DNA of 62,200 nt, taken from positions 1 to 62,200 of IMG/VR virus record IMGVR_UViG_3300009130_000710; one strand, given 5' to 3'. The stretch comes from a virus. The notes beneath the pieces were generated by a model. It did not search any database. It saw only the letters and a list, made by a program, of their open reading frames with translations, and was not told the DNA's origin. Positions 37,272 through 44,789 of this stretch are shown here, one piece after another; within the stretch, counting starts at the first letter, position 1; each line of letters starts with the position of its first letter. The translations under genes and the position numbers were made by a program.

Positions 37272-37300
37272 TTGACATTGAGTTTTAAATAGTGTAATAT
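37272..37300 (+). promoter_or_regulatory. Sigma-70-type promoter of gp55
   Basis: TTGACA (37,272-37,277), 17-nt spacer, TAATAT (37,295-37,300), 25 bp before the gp55 start. With the late box at 37,246 it gives gp55-gp47-gp46 early plus late transcription. Confidence 0.82.
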
Positions 37301-37325
37301 AGTACTAATTCAGGAGAAATAAACT

Positions 37326-38195
37326 ATGGCAAGAAGACAAAACTATCTTAATAATAAAGATATGTTAAAACAAATTCACATTTCAAAGGCAAACTATTCA
37401 TGGTTTGTTGACCGAGAAATGCATCATCAACACGATATTATCTTGTATAGTACAGACGAAATTCCGCAATCTGTCGAACAAGCAAGACAAAACCGTGCAG
37501 ATAGATTACAAAAATTGGCTTGGGATGCGAATGAAGACAAAAAGAAGAAACAAGTAGATTTTTTAGTAGACCCTACTTCTTTCTCAGAAGAACAAATAGT
37601 ATTCAGAGTAATGACTTTCGAACACATTCCAGATGAACCTGGAAGAAAGCAGAACCCAAAAACTATTGCAGACACAAAAGTTAAACTAAATTTCCCACCA
37701 TTCAAGCACTACACATATGTAGATGGTGTTATCAAAGAAGTGGGATATTCGCATCATAACAGCGATAAAGAATTTGATTTAAGAACAGGTAAAATTACAG
37801 CGACATTGGCAAATATGTACATCAAACTGGTTGAGCGTTATTCACAACGTGCTAACTGGCGTGGTTATACGTACATTGATGAAATGCGTGGACAGGCATT
37901 ATTACAGTTGACACAGATTGGTCTTCAATTTAATGAAGATAAATCAGACAATCCATTTGCTTATTACACAGCCGCAGTAAACAATTCATTTACACGTGTT
38001 CTAAACATTGAAAAGAAAAATCAAGGTATCAGGGATGACTTACTAGAAAAAGCAGGTCAGGCACCGAGTTGGACTAGACAATTAGAACATGAAATGAAAT
38101 CACAAGAACGTTGGCAAAAAGTCATTAAGGCTAAGATTACCGACGATGTGATACCTACTGAAACAATCAAAGAGATTTACGCTGATAATGACTAA
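37326..38195 (+). CDS. gp55: Late-transcription sigma factor gp55
   Basis: A 289-residue protein whose C-terminal part from about residue 165 fits T4 gp55: LVERYSQRANWRGYTYIDEM (NxxGYxYIDEM in T4), then NPFAYYTAAVNNSFTRVLN and a basic KKNQG. T4 gp55 has 185 residues; here about 120 residues rich in charged and aromatic residues precede the sigma region. gp55 replaces sigma-70 on the host polymerase and reads TATAAATA-type promoters, several of which occur here. ATG follows AGGAG by 10 nt. gp47 overlaps the end as ATGACTAA. Confidence 0.9.
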   Translation: MARRQNYLNNKDMLKQIHISKANYSWFVDREMHHQHDIILYSTDEIPQSVEQARQNRADRLQKLAWDANEDKKKKQVDFLVDPTSFSEEQIVFRVMTFEHIPDEPGRKQNPKTIADTKVKLNFPPFKHYTYVDGVIKEVGYSHHNSDKEFDLRTGKITATLANMYIKLVERYSQRANWRGYTYIDEMRGQALLQLTQIGLQFNEDKSDNPFAYYTAAVNNSFTRVLNIEKKNQGIRDDLLEKAGQAPSWTRQLEHEMKSQERWQKVIKAKITDDVIPTETIKEIYADND

Positions 38196-39207
38196 AAATT
38201 TATTTAAAAGAGCGGCCTGTTTTACCGACATTCATTATGGAATGAGAAACAATGCAAAGCAACACAATGAAGATTGTGATGGGTTTGTAGAATGGTTTAT
38301 CGATGAAGCAAAGAAGAAAGACTGCGATACATGTATCTTTCTTGGTGATTGGCATCATAATCGTGCTAGTCTTAATATTTCTACAATGAAATATAGTTTA
38401 GACGGGTTACGAAAACTAAGTGCCGCTTTTGAGAAAGTTTATGTTATCTTAGGTAACCACGATTTATTTTACCGTGAAAGCCGTGATGTAAACTCTGTAG
38501 AATTTGTTGAAGAACTAGAGAATGTTGTTCTAGTCAGAGACAAACTAGTTGAAGGTGACGTAGCCATTGTAAGTTGGTTAGTTGGCGAAGAATGGAAGAA
38601 AGTACCAAAGATTAAAACAAAATATATGTTTGGTCACTTCGAACTTCCTGCGTTCAAACTAAACGCAATGGTAGAAATGCCAGACCACGGTGGTCTTAAA
38701 GGCAATATGTTTGCTAACCAAGATTACGTATTCACCGGGCATTTTCATAAACGTCAAGTCAGAGACAATGTAATTTATATGGGGAATGCCTTCCCTCATA
38801 ACTTTTCAGATGCATGGGATGATGACCGAGGATGGATGTTCCTCGAATGGGACAAAGAACCTGAATTCTTTGCATGGCCTAATGCTCCGAAATACAAGAC
38901 TATTACATTGTCCACTTTATTAGATGAACCAGAGAAATATCTATTGCCCAAAACAAGCGCAAAGATTTCTTTAGACATCGATATCTCTTACGAGGAAGCA
39001 AACTTTATCAAAGATACTTTCGTAGAAACATACGACCTACGTGATGTGACACTTGTTCCGGTAAAGAACACAGAACATGAAACTGATACAGGTGTAGATT
39101 TACACTTTGAAACAATTGATGAAATTGTTGTATCACAGTTAGCATCACTAGATGACAATGGTAGTTTTGACCGAAACGTACTAATTGAGATTTATAATAG
39201 TCTCTAG
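38188..39207 (+). CDS. gp47: Recombination nuclease subunit gp47 (SbcD/Mre11-like)
   Basis: A 339-residue metallophosphoesterase with the complete motif set: FTDIHYG (D-x-H), FLGDWHHNR, ILGNHDLF, GHFE and TGHFHKR (GHxH). It forms a complex with gp46 that resects DNA ends and promotes recombination-dependent replication and host DNA breakdown. Length is equal to T4 gp47 (339 residues). It lies between gp55 and a short-chain dehydrogenase gene, whose insertion separates it from gp46. Confidence 0.97.
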   Translation: MTKNLFKRAACFTDIHYGMRNNAKQHNEDCDGFVEWFIDEAKKKDCDTCIFLGDWHHNRASLNISTMKYSLDGLRKLSAAFEKVYVILGNHDLFYRESRDVNSVEFVEELENVVLVRDKLVEGDVAIVSWLVGEEWKKVPKIKTKYMFGHFELPAFKLNAMVEMPDHGGLKGNMFANQDYVFTGHFHKRQVRDNVIYMGNAFPHNFSDAWDDDRGWMFLEWDKEPEFFAWPNAPKYKTITLSTLLDEPEKYLLPKTSAKISLDIDISYEEANFIKDTFVETYDLRDVTLVPVKNTEHETDTGVDLHFETIDEIVVSQLASLDDNGSFDRNVLIEIYNSL

Positions 39208-39211
39208 CAAC

Positions 39212-39826
39212 ATGAAAAAAATACTGATTACCGGAAACCGCAACTATGGACTTTGTCAGGCTATTTGTGACATTTTTGATACTATGGATGATATGCATTA
39301 CGATACTGCTAGTCGTAGTACCAATTTTCATTTAGACAGACATGACGAACAAGTTCGTCTAGCACAACATTTTATTGATGGAGACTATAATGTTTTCATC
39401 AACTGTTCTGCTATTTGGAAGTTTCATCAAGTTATGATAGCAGAAGAAGTATACAACAAATGTAATGATAACAATAAAATTGCACATATTATCAATATTG
39501 GTTCAACGGCTGATACTGGTGTGAAGGGCAGAACTTGGCGTTATCCTACAGAAAAGAAAGCATTAAAGGCATACAATAGAGACTTGACGTATATGACGAT
39601 GGGTGGTTCAAATGTTAAAAGCACATTGATATCATTTGGTAGTTTGACTACGCCGAGTGTAATGAAAAAGCACCCAGACAGAGAGTTAATGGATGTAGAG
39701 TATGCGGCGCAACTAATTTTGTGGTTGCTTTCTCAACCGGAATATGTTAATATAAATGAATTATCGGTAGACCCCATACAGATGGGTCATTTTGCCAGGG
39801 AGAGGAATAAGATTGTTAAAGATTAA
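39212..39826 (+). CDS. Short-chain dehydrogenase/reductase (SDR) family protein
   Basis: A 204-residue protein starting at ATG 39,212, 4 nt after the gp47 stop. ITGNRNYGLCQAI is a variant of the SDR cofactor motif TGxxxGxG; NCSA stands at residues 64-67 for NNAG; S98 (NIGST), Y111 and K115 (YPTEK) supply the catalytic S-Y-xxx-K. By family it is an NAD(P)-dependent oxidoreductase or a sugar/quinone-type reductase; the substrate is unknown. Two longer in-frame starts inside gp47 are unlikely. It overlaps gp46 by 14 nt. T4 has nothing between genes 47 and 46 of this kind. Confidence 0.8.
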   Translation: MKKILITGNRNYGLCQAICDIFDTMDDMHYDTASRSTNFHLDRHDEQVRLAQHFIDGDYNVFINCSAIWKFHQVMIAEEVYNKCNDNNKIAHIINIGSTADTGVKGRTWRYPTEKKALKAYNRDLTYMTMGGSNVKSTLISFGSLTTPSVMKKHPDRELMDVEYAAQLILWLLSQPEYVNINELSVDPIQMGHFARERNKIVKD

Positions 39827-41609
39827 GAATATAACAGTACGAAATTTTATGAGTGTCGGTAACGTCACTCAGGCGGTAACATTAGAACAAGATAATCTGA
39901 CACTTGTACTAGGTAATAACTTAGACTTAGGCGGAGATGGTTCTCGTAATGGTACAGGTAAGACCACACTAATCAATGCATTATCATATGGATTGTACGG
40001 TAACGCACTTACAAATATTCGTAAAGATAACTTAATCAATAAAACAAATGGCAAGGGAATGCTTGTCACTATTGATTTCGAATATAATGGAAGTCAATAT
40101 AGAATTGAACGTGGTCGTAGACCCAATGTCTTTAGATTTATCAAAGACGGAATTGACTTAAACGATTCACATGATGCCGCTCAAGGCGAAATGCGTCAAA
40201 CACAAACTGAACTTGTAGATATTATTGGTATTTCACATGCAATGTTCAAACATGTTGTTGCGTTAAACACGTACACAGAACCGTTCTTGTCATTGCGTGC
40301 CGCAGACCAACGTGAATTAATTGAAGAACTTCTTGGTATAACTGAACTTTCTAAGAAAGCAGAAAAACTTAAAGAAGCAATTAAAACAACAAAAGACCAA
40401 ATTAAAGATGAAGAATATAATCTTAAGTCGGTAGAAGATGCAAACTCTCGTATTCTAAAATCTATTAAAGACATTGAACGCAGACAACGTATCTGGAATG
40501 AAAAACACGATACTGAACTTTCTGAACTTGAAACAGGGCTTGATGCTTTATCACATGTAGATATTGAAACAGAAATTGCAAGGCACCAAGCGTTGATTAC
40601 ATACAATGAACAGTCTACTAAACTAGAAGAAGCAAAGCGTTGGATTTCAAATATCGAAGCAGACGATGAAAAGCAAGAAAGTCTAATTTCAAAATTAGAA
40701 AATGAAATTAAATTACTTGAAGACCATAAATGTCATGCGTGTGGTCAAGAATTACATGATGATAAGCAAGAGAAAATTCTTACATCTAAGAAGGAAACTA
40801 TGAGAGAAGCATCAATGCAAATCTTGTCTAATAGCGCACAAATGACTGACCATTTAGACGTAGTAAATGAGATTGGTGAACTTGGTGTCAAGCCTGAACC
40901 ATTCTATCAAAATCTTACAGACGCATATGAGCATCAAAATTCCGTAAAAAGTTTAGAAGAACAAATAGAAAAAATTAAAAACACAGAAGACCCTTACGCC
41001 GAACAAATTGAAGATATGCGTACTGGTCATTTAGAAGAACTAGATTATTCACACATGAATACACTGATTTCACTGCGTGAACATCAGGAGTTTCTAATCA
41101 AACTATTGACGAATAAAGACAGTTTTATTCGTAAAAAGATTATAGACCAAAACTTAAACTATCTAAATTCACGTTTAGATTACTACTTAGAGAAGTTAGG
41201 ATTACCACACGATGTTAAATTCTTAAGTGACTTGACAGTAGAAATAACTGAACTTGGTAGAGATTTAGACTTTGATAACTTATCACGTGGTGAACGTAAT
41301 AGACTTATCTTAGGTTTAAGTTGGAGTTTTAGAGATATATTTGAATCATTGTACAGTACAATTAACGTATTATTTGTAGACGAATTGATTGACAGTGGTT
41401 TAGATACTAATGGTGTTGAAGCCGCTTTAGCGGTTCTTAAGAAGATGGTACGTGAAAGAAATCGTAGCATATTCTTAGTTTCACACCGTGAAGAACTACA
41501 AGGACGTGTATCTAATGTTCTTAACGTAGTTAAAGAGAATGGGTTTACTAACTTCTCACAAGAAGATGAATCAGTTGACCCAGGAATCGAGTTGGACACA
41601 ATTATTTAA
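39813..41609 (+). CDS. gp46: Recombination nuclease ATPase gp46 (SbcC/Rad50-like)
   Basis: The protein has a Walker A motif NGTGKTTLINAL, a long coiled-coil arm, the zinc hook CHAC in the middle, the ABC signature LSRGERNR and Walker B VLFVDELIDSGLD. About 598 residues from TTG 39,813, preceded by AGGGAGAGG at 39,797-39,805; a TTG at 39,792 would add seven residues and lacks a ribosome-binding site. It works with gp47. T4 gp46 has 560 residues. Confidence 0.96.
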   Translation: MLKIKNITVRNFMSVGNVTQAVTLEQDNLTLVLGNNLDLGGDGSRNGTGKTTLINALSYGLYGNALTNIRKDNLINKTNGKGMLVTIDFEYNGSQYRIERGRRPNVFRFIKDGIDLNDSHDAAQGEMRQTQTELVDIIGISHAMFKHVVALNTYTEPFLSLRAADQRELIEELLGITELSKKAEKLKEAIKTTKDQIKDEEYNLKSVEDANSRILKSIKDIERRQRIWNEKHDTELSELETGLDALSHVDIETEIARHQALITYNEQSTKLEEAKRWISNIEADDEKQESLISKLENEIKLLEDHKCHACGQELHDDKQEKILTSKKETMREASMQILSNSAQMTDHLDVVNEIGELGVKPEPFYQNLTDAYEHQNSVKSLEEQIEKIKNTEDPYAEQIEDMRTGHLEELDYSHMNTLISLREHQEFLIKLLTNKDSFIRKKIIDQNLNYLNSRLDYYLEKLGLPHDVKFLSDLTVEITELGRDLDFDNLSRGERNRLILGLSWSFRDIFESLYSTINVLFVDELIDSGLDTNGVEAALAVLKKMVRERNRSIFLVSHREELQGRVSNVLNVVKENGFTNFSQEDESVDPGIELDTII

Positions 41610-41624
41610 AGGAGGTGAAAACCA

Positions 41625-41801
41625 ATGAGCATACACGAACAAATTGTAGAACAATACGAAGCATACCTAAGCGAACACGAAGCGTGGGAAACAAAAGGTG
41701 TAAAGGCTGCGGCCGCAAGAGCCCGTAAGGCACTTGGTGAACTTGGTAAACTTACAAAAGAAAGACGTAAAGAAATCCAAGAAAAGAAAAATAATATGTA
41801 A
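41625..41801 (+). CDS. Small basic histone H1-like protein
   Basis: A 58-residue protein from ATG 41,625 behind a strong AAAGGAGGTG. The N-terminal half is acidic and helical (SIHEQIVEQYEAYLSEHE); the C-terminal half is basic and Ala-rich (AAAARARKALGELGKL, RRKEIQEKK), recalling histone H1/Hc1-like tails. Small proteins of this kind downstream of gp46 occur in marine T4-like phages as I remember. DNA binding is inferred from composition only. Confidence 0.75.
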   Translation: MSIHEQIVEQYEAYLSEHEAWETKGVKAAAARARKALGELGKLTKERRKEIQEKKNNM

Positions 41802-41818
41802 AAATGTTCAAAAAGGTG

Positions 41819-41848
41819 TTGACAATTGTAATACATTTATGTTATAAT
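41819..41848 (+). promoter_or_regulatory. Sigma-70-type promoter for a candidate small RNA
   Basis: TTGACA (41,819-41,824), 18-nt spacer, exact TATAAT (41,843-41,848). The region up to the terminator at 41,970 has no open frame with a ribosome-binding site. Confidence 0.8.
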
Positions 41849-41854
41849 TAATAC

Positions 41855-41970
41855 ATAATCAAAGACGCTAAGTGTCTCCTCTCAACCTCTCTCAACGAGG
41901 CGTCTACGATTAGTTTCTCAACACAGAGAACAAAAACTTAAAGCCCGGTTCTAGTAACTGGGCTTTTTTT
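41855..41970 (+). ncRNA. Candidate small RNA, about 115 nt
   Basis: The interval runs from the expected start of the promoter at 41,819 to an intrinsic terminator. It contains a bulged hairpin: AGACG pairs with CGTCT and CCTC with GAGG, the two 3' arms being contiguous. The single-stranded part is rich in CTCAAC/CTCTC. I know no family for it. Targets could be host or phage mRNAs, or it could act as a decoy. Confidence 0.6.
41940..41970 (+). terminator. Intrinsic terminator
   Basis: AAAGCCCGGTT pairs with AACTGGGCTTT (11 bp including one G-U) around the loop CTAGT, followed by a T run (41,964-41,970). It ends the small RNA and any read-through from gp46. Confidence 0.9.
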
Positions 41971-41973
41971 ATA

Positions 41974-41981
41974 CATAAATA
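41974..41981 (+). promoter_or_regulatory. Late promoter-like CATAAATA
   Basis: CATAAATA followed by C, one mismatch to the late element, 28 bp upstream of the GTG start at 42,009 and right behind the terminator. It would restart transcription for the small late genes. Confidence 0.6.
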
Positions 41982-42008
41982 CTATACAAGCAACGAAAGG
42001 AAGTCACA

Positions 42009-42191
42009 GTGGCAAATCAACTATCAACAGAACGTATGGAAGAAATCGAAAGAGTTCGCAAAGAAGTAGAAGACTTTAAGAAAAAGGGAGGTAAGATTAC
42101 TATCTGTGAAACCGGAGAAACAACTGACCAAGGCAAGATTAATTATAAATTCAGACGCCCACGACCTAAAGTAAAGAATGAACTTAAGTAA
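42009..42191 (+). CDS. Unknown small charged protein
   Basis: Not recognised. A 60-residue protein starting at GTG 42,009 behind AAAGGAAG. The N-terminal 30 residues are a charged helix (ERMEEIERVRKEVEDFKKK) and the C-terminus is basic and Pro-rich (KFRRPRPKVKNELK). There is no membrane segment. The next gene starts inside its end. Binding of nucleic acid or of a virion part is possible from the basic tail. Confidence 0.65.
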   Translation: MANQLSTERMEEIERVRKEVEDFKKKGGKITICETGETTDQGKINYKFRRPRPKVKNELK

Positions 42192-42408
42192 ATTCCTAGA
42201 ATGGTTTCAAATGATAACTGGTTGCACCGCGGCCGCCATTGTATCCTTAAATCTAGGAGACGAATGGGTATTCTGGGCAATGGTGTTGTTTGTAATCAAA
42301 GATAGTATGATGGGTATTTTTGCCTACATTAATAAGTATCCTGGAATAATTATGAGTAGTGCTATCTATGTTCCCATAGATTTAATTGGTGTCATACGTT
42401 GGTATTAG
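42178..42408 (+). CDS. Small membrane protein with two or three spans
   Basis: A 76-residue hydrophobic protein. Segments around ITGCTAAAIVSLNLG, WVFWAMVLFVIKDSMMGIF and IIMSSAIYVPIDLIGVI are candidate membrane helices. It has the size and topology of a class II/III holin, but also resembles fragments of small transporters such as PnuC-like proteins, and no signature decides. It overlaps the previous gene by 14 nt. Function not assigned. Confidence 0.6.
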   Translation: MNLSKFLEWFQMITGCTAAAIVSLNLGDEWVFWAMVLFVIKDSMMGIFAYINKYPGIIMSSAIYVPIDLIGVIRWY

Positions 42409-42444
42409 TTAGATAACATCGTTGTTTGCTTTTAGCGTGTATAC

Positions 42445-42452
42445 CATAAATA
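42445..42452 (+). promoter_or_regulatory. Late promoter-like CATAAATA
   Basis: CATAAATA followed by C, ending 5 bp before the ATG at 42,458. If it is the real -10 element, the transcript would have almost no leader. It could serve the next gene or be a chance match. Confidence 0.45.
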
Positions 42453-42457
42453 CATGT

Positions 42458-42664
42458 ATGAAGATATACTTAATCATTACTTTCGTTCTCATTAGCGGTT
42501 CTGAACAAATCATGCCACAGTTCCCACCAAAAGAGGTTACGACTATGGAGATTTGTGAACGCAAAAAAGCGGCAGCGGAAGAATACTTTACATATCAATT
42601 AGAGAATAAACCAGTTAGGTCTATAGTAGGATTTAACGTACAATGTCAGGAAATAGAATCATAA
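42458..42664 (+). CDS. Small exported protein, unknown
   Basis: About 68 residues from ATG 42,458. The N-terminal KIYLIITFVLISG is a short signal-peptide-like or membrane segment; the rest is soluble, with one cysteine in the middle (MEICERKKAAAEEYF) and one near the end (VQCQE), which could form a disulfide in the periplasm. A TTG start at 42,422 would add twelve residues and hide the signal sequence. A periplasmic role (for example a spanin-like or exclusion factor) is possible but unproven. Confidence 0.55.
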   Translation: MKIYLIITFVLISGSEQIMPQFPPKEVTTMEICERKKAAAEEYFTYQLENKPVRSIVGFNVQCQEIES

Positions 42665-43096
42665 TTTTTTACTAATGCTTTCTAAGTATTCAGTTAATAT
42701 TTTAGAACTTCCTACTCTAACATTAATAATCCCGTTGTAATATTCATCGGTTTCTAAAACTCGGCGGTCGAATTGTTCTTTTGCTTCAACGTAACTTAAA
42801 GCACCTCGACTCGGACAGTAGTGTAGAATTTCACGTGCAAACTTGTTGGGACCTAATTTTTTTACATCAGCAATTAGATGGTCAGAAGAACCCCAGTAAG
42901 TTCTCCAATCACTTTCTTTAAACCCACGTCTTTTGTTCTTTCTTCCTTTAAGAGGTGGTTTAGTTGTTTTGAATCGTGCTAACTTCTTACCCACGTACTT
43001 TCGGTTGTTTTCAAGATTCGTAATTAAATATACAAATCCCTCAACATCTTCAGGTAATTCATTTACCACTTCTCCCTTGTATGTCCAATCGCTCAT
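42659..43096 (-). CDS. GIY-YIG-type endonuclease family protein
   Basis: A 145-residue protein with GFVYLITNLENNRKYVGKK (the GIY and YIG strands as VYL and YVG), a basic loop, WRTYWGS and a conserved-type YVEAKEQF where the Glu would bind the metal. The family is widespread in T4-like marine phages as a stand-alone gene; it may be a free-standing homing enzyme or a host-DNA nuclease. It lies downstream of the structured noncoding block on the same strand. It ends 6 nt inside the convergent gene. Confidence 0.75.
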   Translation of the reverse strand: MSDWTYKGEVVNELPEDVEGFVYLITNLENNRKYVGKKLARFKTTKPPLKGRKNKRRGFKESDWRTYWGSSDHLIADVKKLGPNKFAREILHYCPSRGALSYVEAKEQFDRRVLETDEYYNGIINVRVGSSKILTEYLESISKKL

Positions 43097-43224
43097 ATTA
43101 TTCCATTTGTTTTATTCTAAAAGGTCTAAAGACCTAATTCCTTCATAAATTTCATTCGCTTTCGCTCAATCAATTTATTCGGTATTTCTTTTATATCTAT
43201 AATATACTTATATAATATTATCTT

Positions 43225-43645
43225 TTATACTTGTTCCGTTTGGAAGCCATAATTGCCCTGTTGCCAGGACAATAAAAAAATGGCGGAAACTTGTTCCTTG
43301 CTCATCAGCCTCTGTGTCTAAGTTAGCCTCCAGAAAAGGCGAGGTCGGTTGGCGATTCCCTCATCACTTAGTATTGCGTCTTTCGACCCAACGGCACACT
43401 ATTCAACTCACACAGTTCAACTTGAATAATGCAACTAGATTGCCTAGTTCGGTTTGTACAAATGTACGGTAATTCTCTGGTCATCCTAATATCCTTTAGA
43501 GATATGGATGTTTTATATTATAAACAGTCTTTTGTGGTTTACGAGAAGAATGTAGGAGTTCATCCCTACTAGTCTGAACGTATGTAAAATATACGCCCTC
43601 AATCCCGGAACGGCAACCCGCTCAACAGTCCCACTATATCGGTTA
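43225..43645 (-). ncRNA. Candidate large structured RNA in a gene-free block
   Basis: Between gp51 (ends 43,732) and the GIY-YIG gene (starts 43,096) about 630 bp have no gene. The central part is visibly richer in G and C than its AT-rich edges and holds many hairpins: AACTAG/CTAGTT (43,433-43,449), CATCC-ATATC/GATAT-GGATG (43,482-43,510), GTAGG/CCTAC (43,552-43,569), CGTAT/ATACG (43,579-43,595), ATTCAA/TTGAAT (43,401-43,427) and a GTC-GAAA-GAC tetraloop on the minus strand (43,387-43,378). The GNRA loop supports the minus strand. The family is not identified. Confidence 0.6.
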
Positions 43646-43646
43646 T

Positions 43647-43727
43647 ATTAGTTTTCATATTAGTCCCCAGTGTTGAGCCATATTAGTTATAAAAAATGTA
43701 TTAGTTTTATATTAGTTTTATATTAGT
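43647..43727. repeat. Six ATTAGT direct repeats
   Basis: ATTAGT occurs at 43,647, 43,659, 43,682, 43,700, 43,711 and 43,722, mostly inside TATTAGTTTTA units. Spacings of 12, 23, 18, 11 and 11 bp are close to the helical turn except for one. The block lies just after the gp51 stop and before the structured block. It could be a protein-binding array or part of the RNA. Confidence 0.6.
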
Positions 43728-43731
43728 ATTG

Positions 43732-43953
43732 TTAGATTATAGGCGTCCCAGCCTGTTTGCTCATTTCGAAATTCTCATTGACAATTTCGTTTAGATAGTC
43801 CATGTGACCTGCGGGCATTTCGTGTATTTCACTAATGCTAACCCCACCTCTCATGTACCAACTTAACTTTAACATATTCTTATGTAGTTTGTCAAGTCTT
43901 TTTTGATATTTTTCTTGTTTTTCTGCAATTTCTTCTGGGCTGGCGCTAACCAA
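43732..43953 (-). CDS. gp51: Baseplate hub assembly protein gp51-like, probably translated by frameshift from gp26
   Basis: The 73-residue frame carries LSWYMRGGVSISEIHEMP, typical of the short gp51-like hub assembly proteins of marine T4-like phages. The only start in the frame is a TTG (43,953) with no Shine-Dalgarno and inside a hairpin loop. The frame is open further upstream (FLGW) across the gp26 stop, and a slippery heptamer lies in the overlap. I therefore read it as the -1 extension of gp26, giving a fusion of about 352 residues. In T4 gp51 acts in hub assembly. Confidence 0.75.
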   Translation of the reverse strand: MVSASPEEIAEKQEKYQKRLDKLHKNMLKLSWYMRGGVSISEIHEMPAGHMDYLNEIVNENFEMSKQAGTPII

Positions 43954-43971
43954 CCAGCCTAAGAAAAATTT
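43938..43971 (-). promoter_or_regulatory. Programmed -1 frameshift signal (gp26 to gp51)
   Basis: On the minus strand the heptamer A AAT TTT (43,971-43,965) sits in the gp26 frame as XXXYYYZ. Five nt later GGCTGG (43,959-43,954) pairs with CCAGCC (43,943-43,938) around a 10-nt loop. The gp26 stop TAG spans the spacer and the first base of the stem. Slipping back one base continues into the gp51 frame. Confidence 0.8.
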
Positions 43972-44789
43972 ACAGGATTAATCTCAAGCGTTATTTCGTC
44001 TTTATGACCACATTCAGCACATGTAAATTCAAACTTTGATAAATCATCAGGCTTTTTGCTTAATTCTTTTACTTTACTTTGAATTGTCTTTACAATAGGT
44101 GCAGGGATATCATTTAGAAATTGTCTAATTTCGTTTTCATCAACCACATCACCTTCTGGTGTTTCTATTCTAGCAATAGATGTTGTAACTAAATCAATAT
44201 TCTGAATTGCAACTTTTCTAAAGCCGTCTGAAAAAGTCTTTGCCAATGTCAATTCATCTTCTTCTTCATTTACTGATTTGCGAACACTTTCAAGTATTCG
44301 TCTTTGTTCAACTTCCATTAATGCTAAACGTGTTATGCTTTCAATTTTTGCTGGTTGAACGTGAATTTTTAAATCATCAAATTCAATCGGTTCAACTTCT
44401 GAGATATCAGGGAATTTATCTAATAGATAATTTATATCTATATTATAATCTCCCTGTGCTGTACACTCTGAACAAGTGTGAGTATGTGTAATATCTTTTC
44501 CGTATGTTGCATATTTGATAGCAAGAAACAACGCTTCCACATCAATGTTACACAATTGTCTTGCGTCTTTGATAGATGGAACACAACTCTCAATAAGATT
44601 GATTAAAGCCTCACCATTTAGTAATGCATCTGGGTTCTCTAATGAAATCTCATCAACTGCCGTCATGGGCAAAATACCGATTTCATCTAATATCGTTTTA
44701 TCTATTTCCGGGTTAAACTTCCCACCAGTTGGTATTTGTACGTACAACTGAGGTTTACGGAAATATTTTGATAATAAGTTTTTGCTCAT
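43959..44789 (-). CDS. gp26: Baseplate hub assembly protein gp26-like
   Basis: A 276-residue protein. The N-terminal region (YVQIPTGGKF, then DEIGILPMTAVDE, then NPDALLNGEALINLI) is typical of the gp26 family of T4-like phages. Two CxxC pairs, CSEC in the middle and CAEC near the end, look like a zinc-binding pair. T4 gp26 has 208 residues and is needed for hub assembly. It ends in VNFS, where the frameshift site lies. It would behave like the short form of a chaperone whose long form carries gp51 (by analogy with lambda gpG/gpGT). Confidence 0.82.
   Translation of the reverse strand: MSKNLLSKYFRKPQLYVQIPTGGKFNPEIDKTILDEIGILPMTAVDEISLENPDALLNGEALINLIESCVPSIKDARQLCNIDVEALFLAIKYATYGKDITHTHTCSECTAQGDYNIDINYLLDKFPDISEVEPIEFDDLKIHVQPAKIESITRLALMEVEQRRILESVRKSVNEEEDELTLAKTFSDGFRKVAIQNIDLVTTSIARIETPEGDVVDENEIRQFLNDIPAPIVKTIQSKVKELSKKPDDLSKFEFTCAECGHKDEITLEINPVNFS

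Noticed and set aside
39185-39211. Earlier start of the dehydrogenase inside gp47.
   Set aside because: The added residues do not fit the SDR N-terminus, where the first beta strand begins at KKILITG.
42659-43096. GIY-YIG gene as proof of an intron next to it.
   Set aside because: Stand-alone relatives are common in T4-like marine phages and no intron core was found.
43225-43645. Group I intron in the gene-free block (minus strand has GTTCAGACTA like the R element).
   Set aside because: No matching S element (TAGTCTGAAC) lies downstream on that strand, there is no split exon (gp51 is complete), and P/Q core elements were not found. The forward strand has the S-like motif but no R.
43225-43645. 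tmRNA or tRNA cluster.
   Set aside because: No T-arm GTTCGANTC, acceptor stem or CCA end could be found on either strand.
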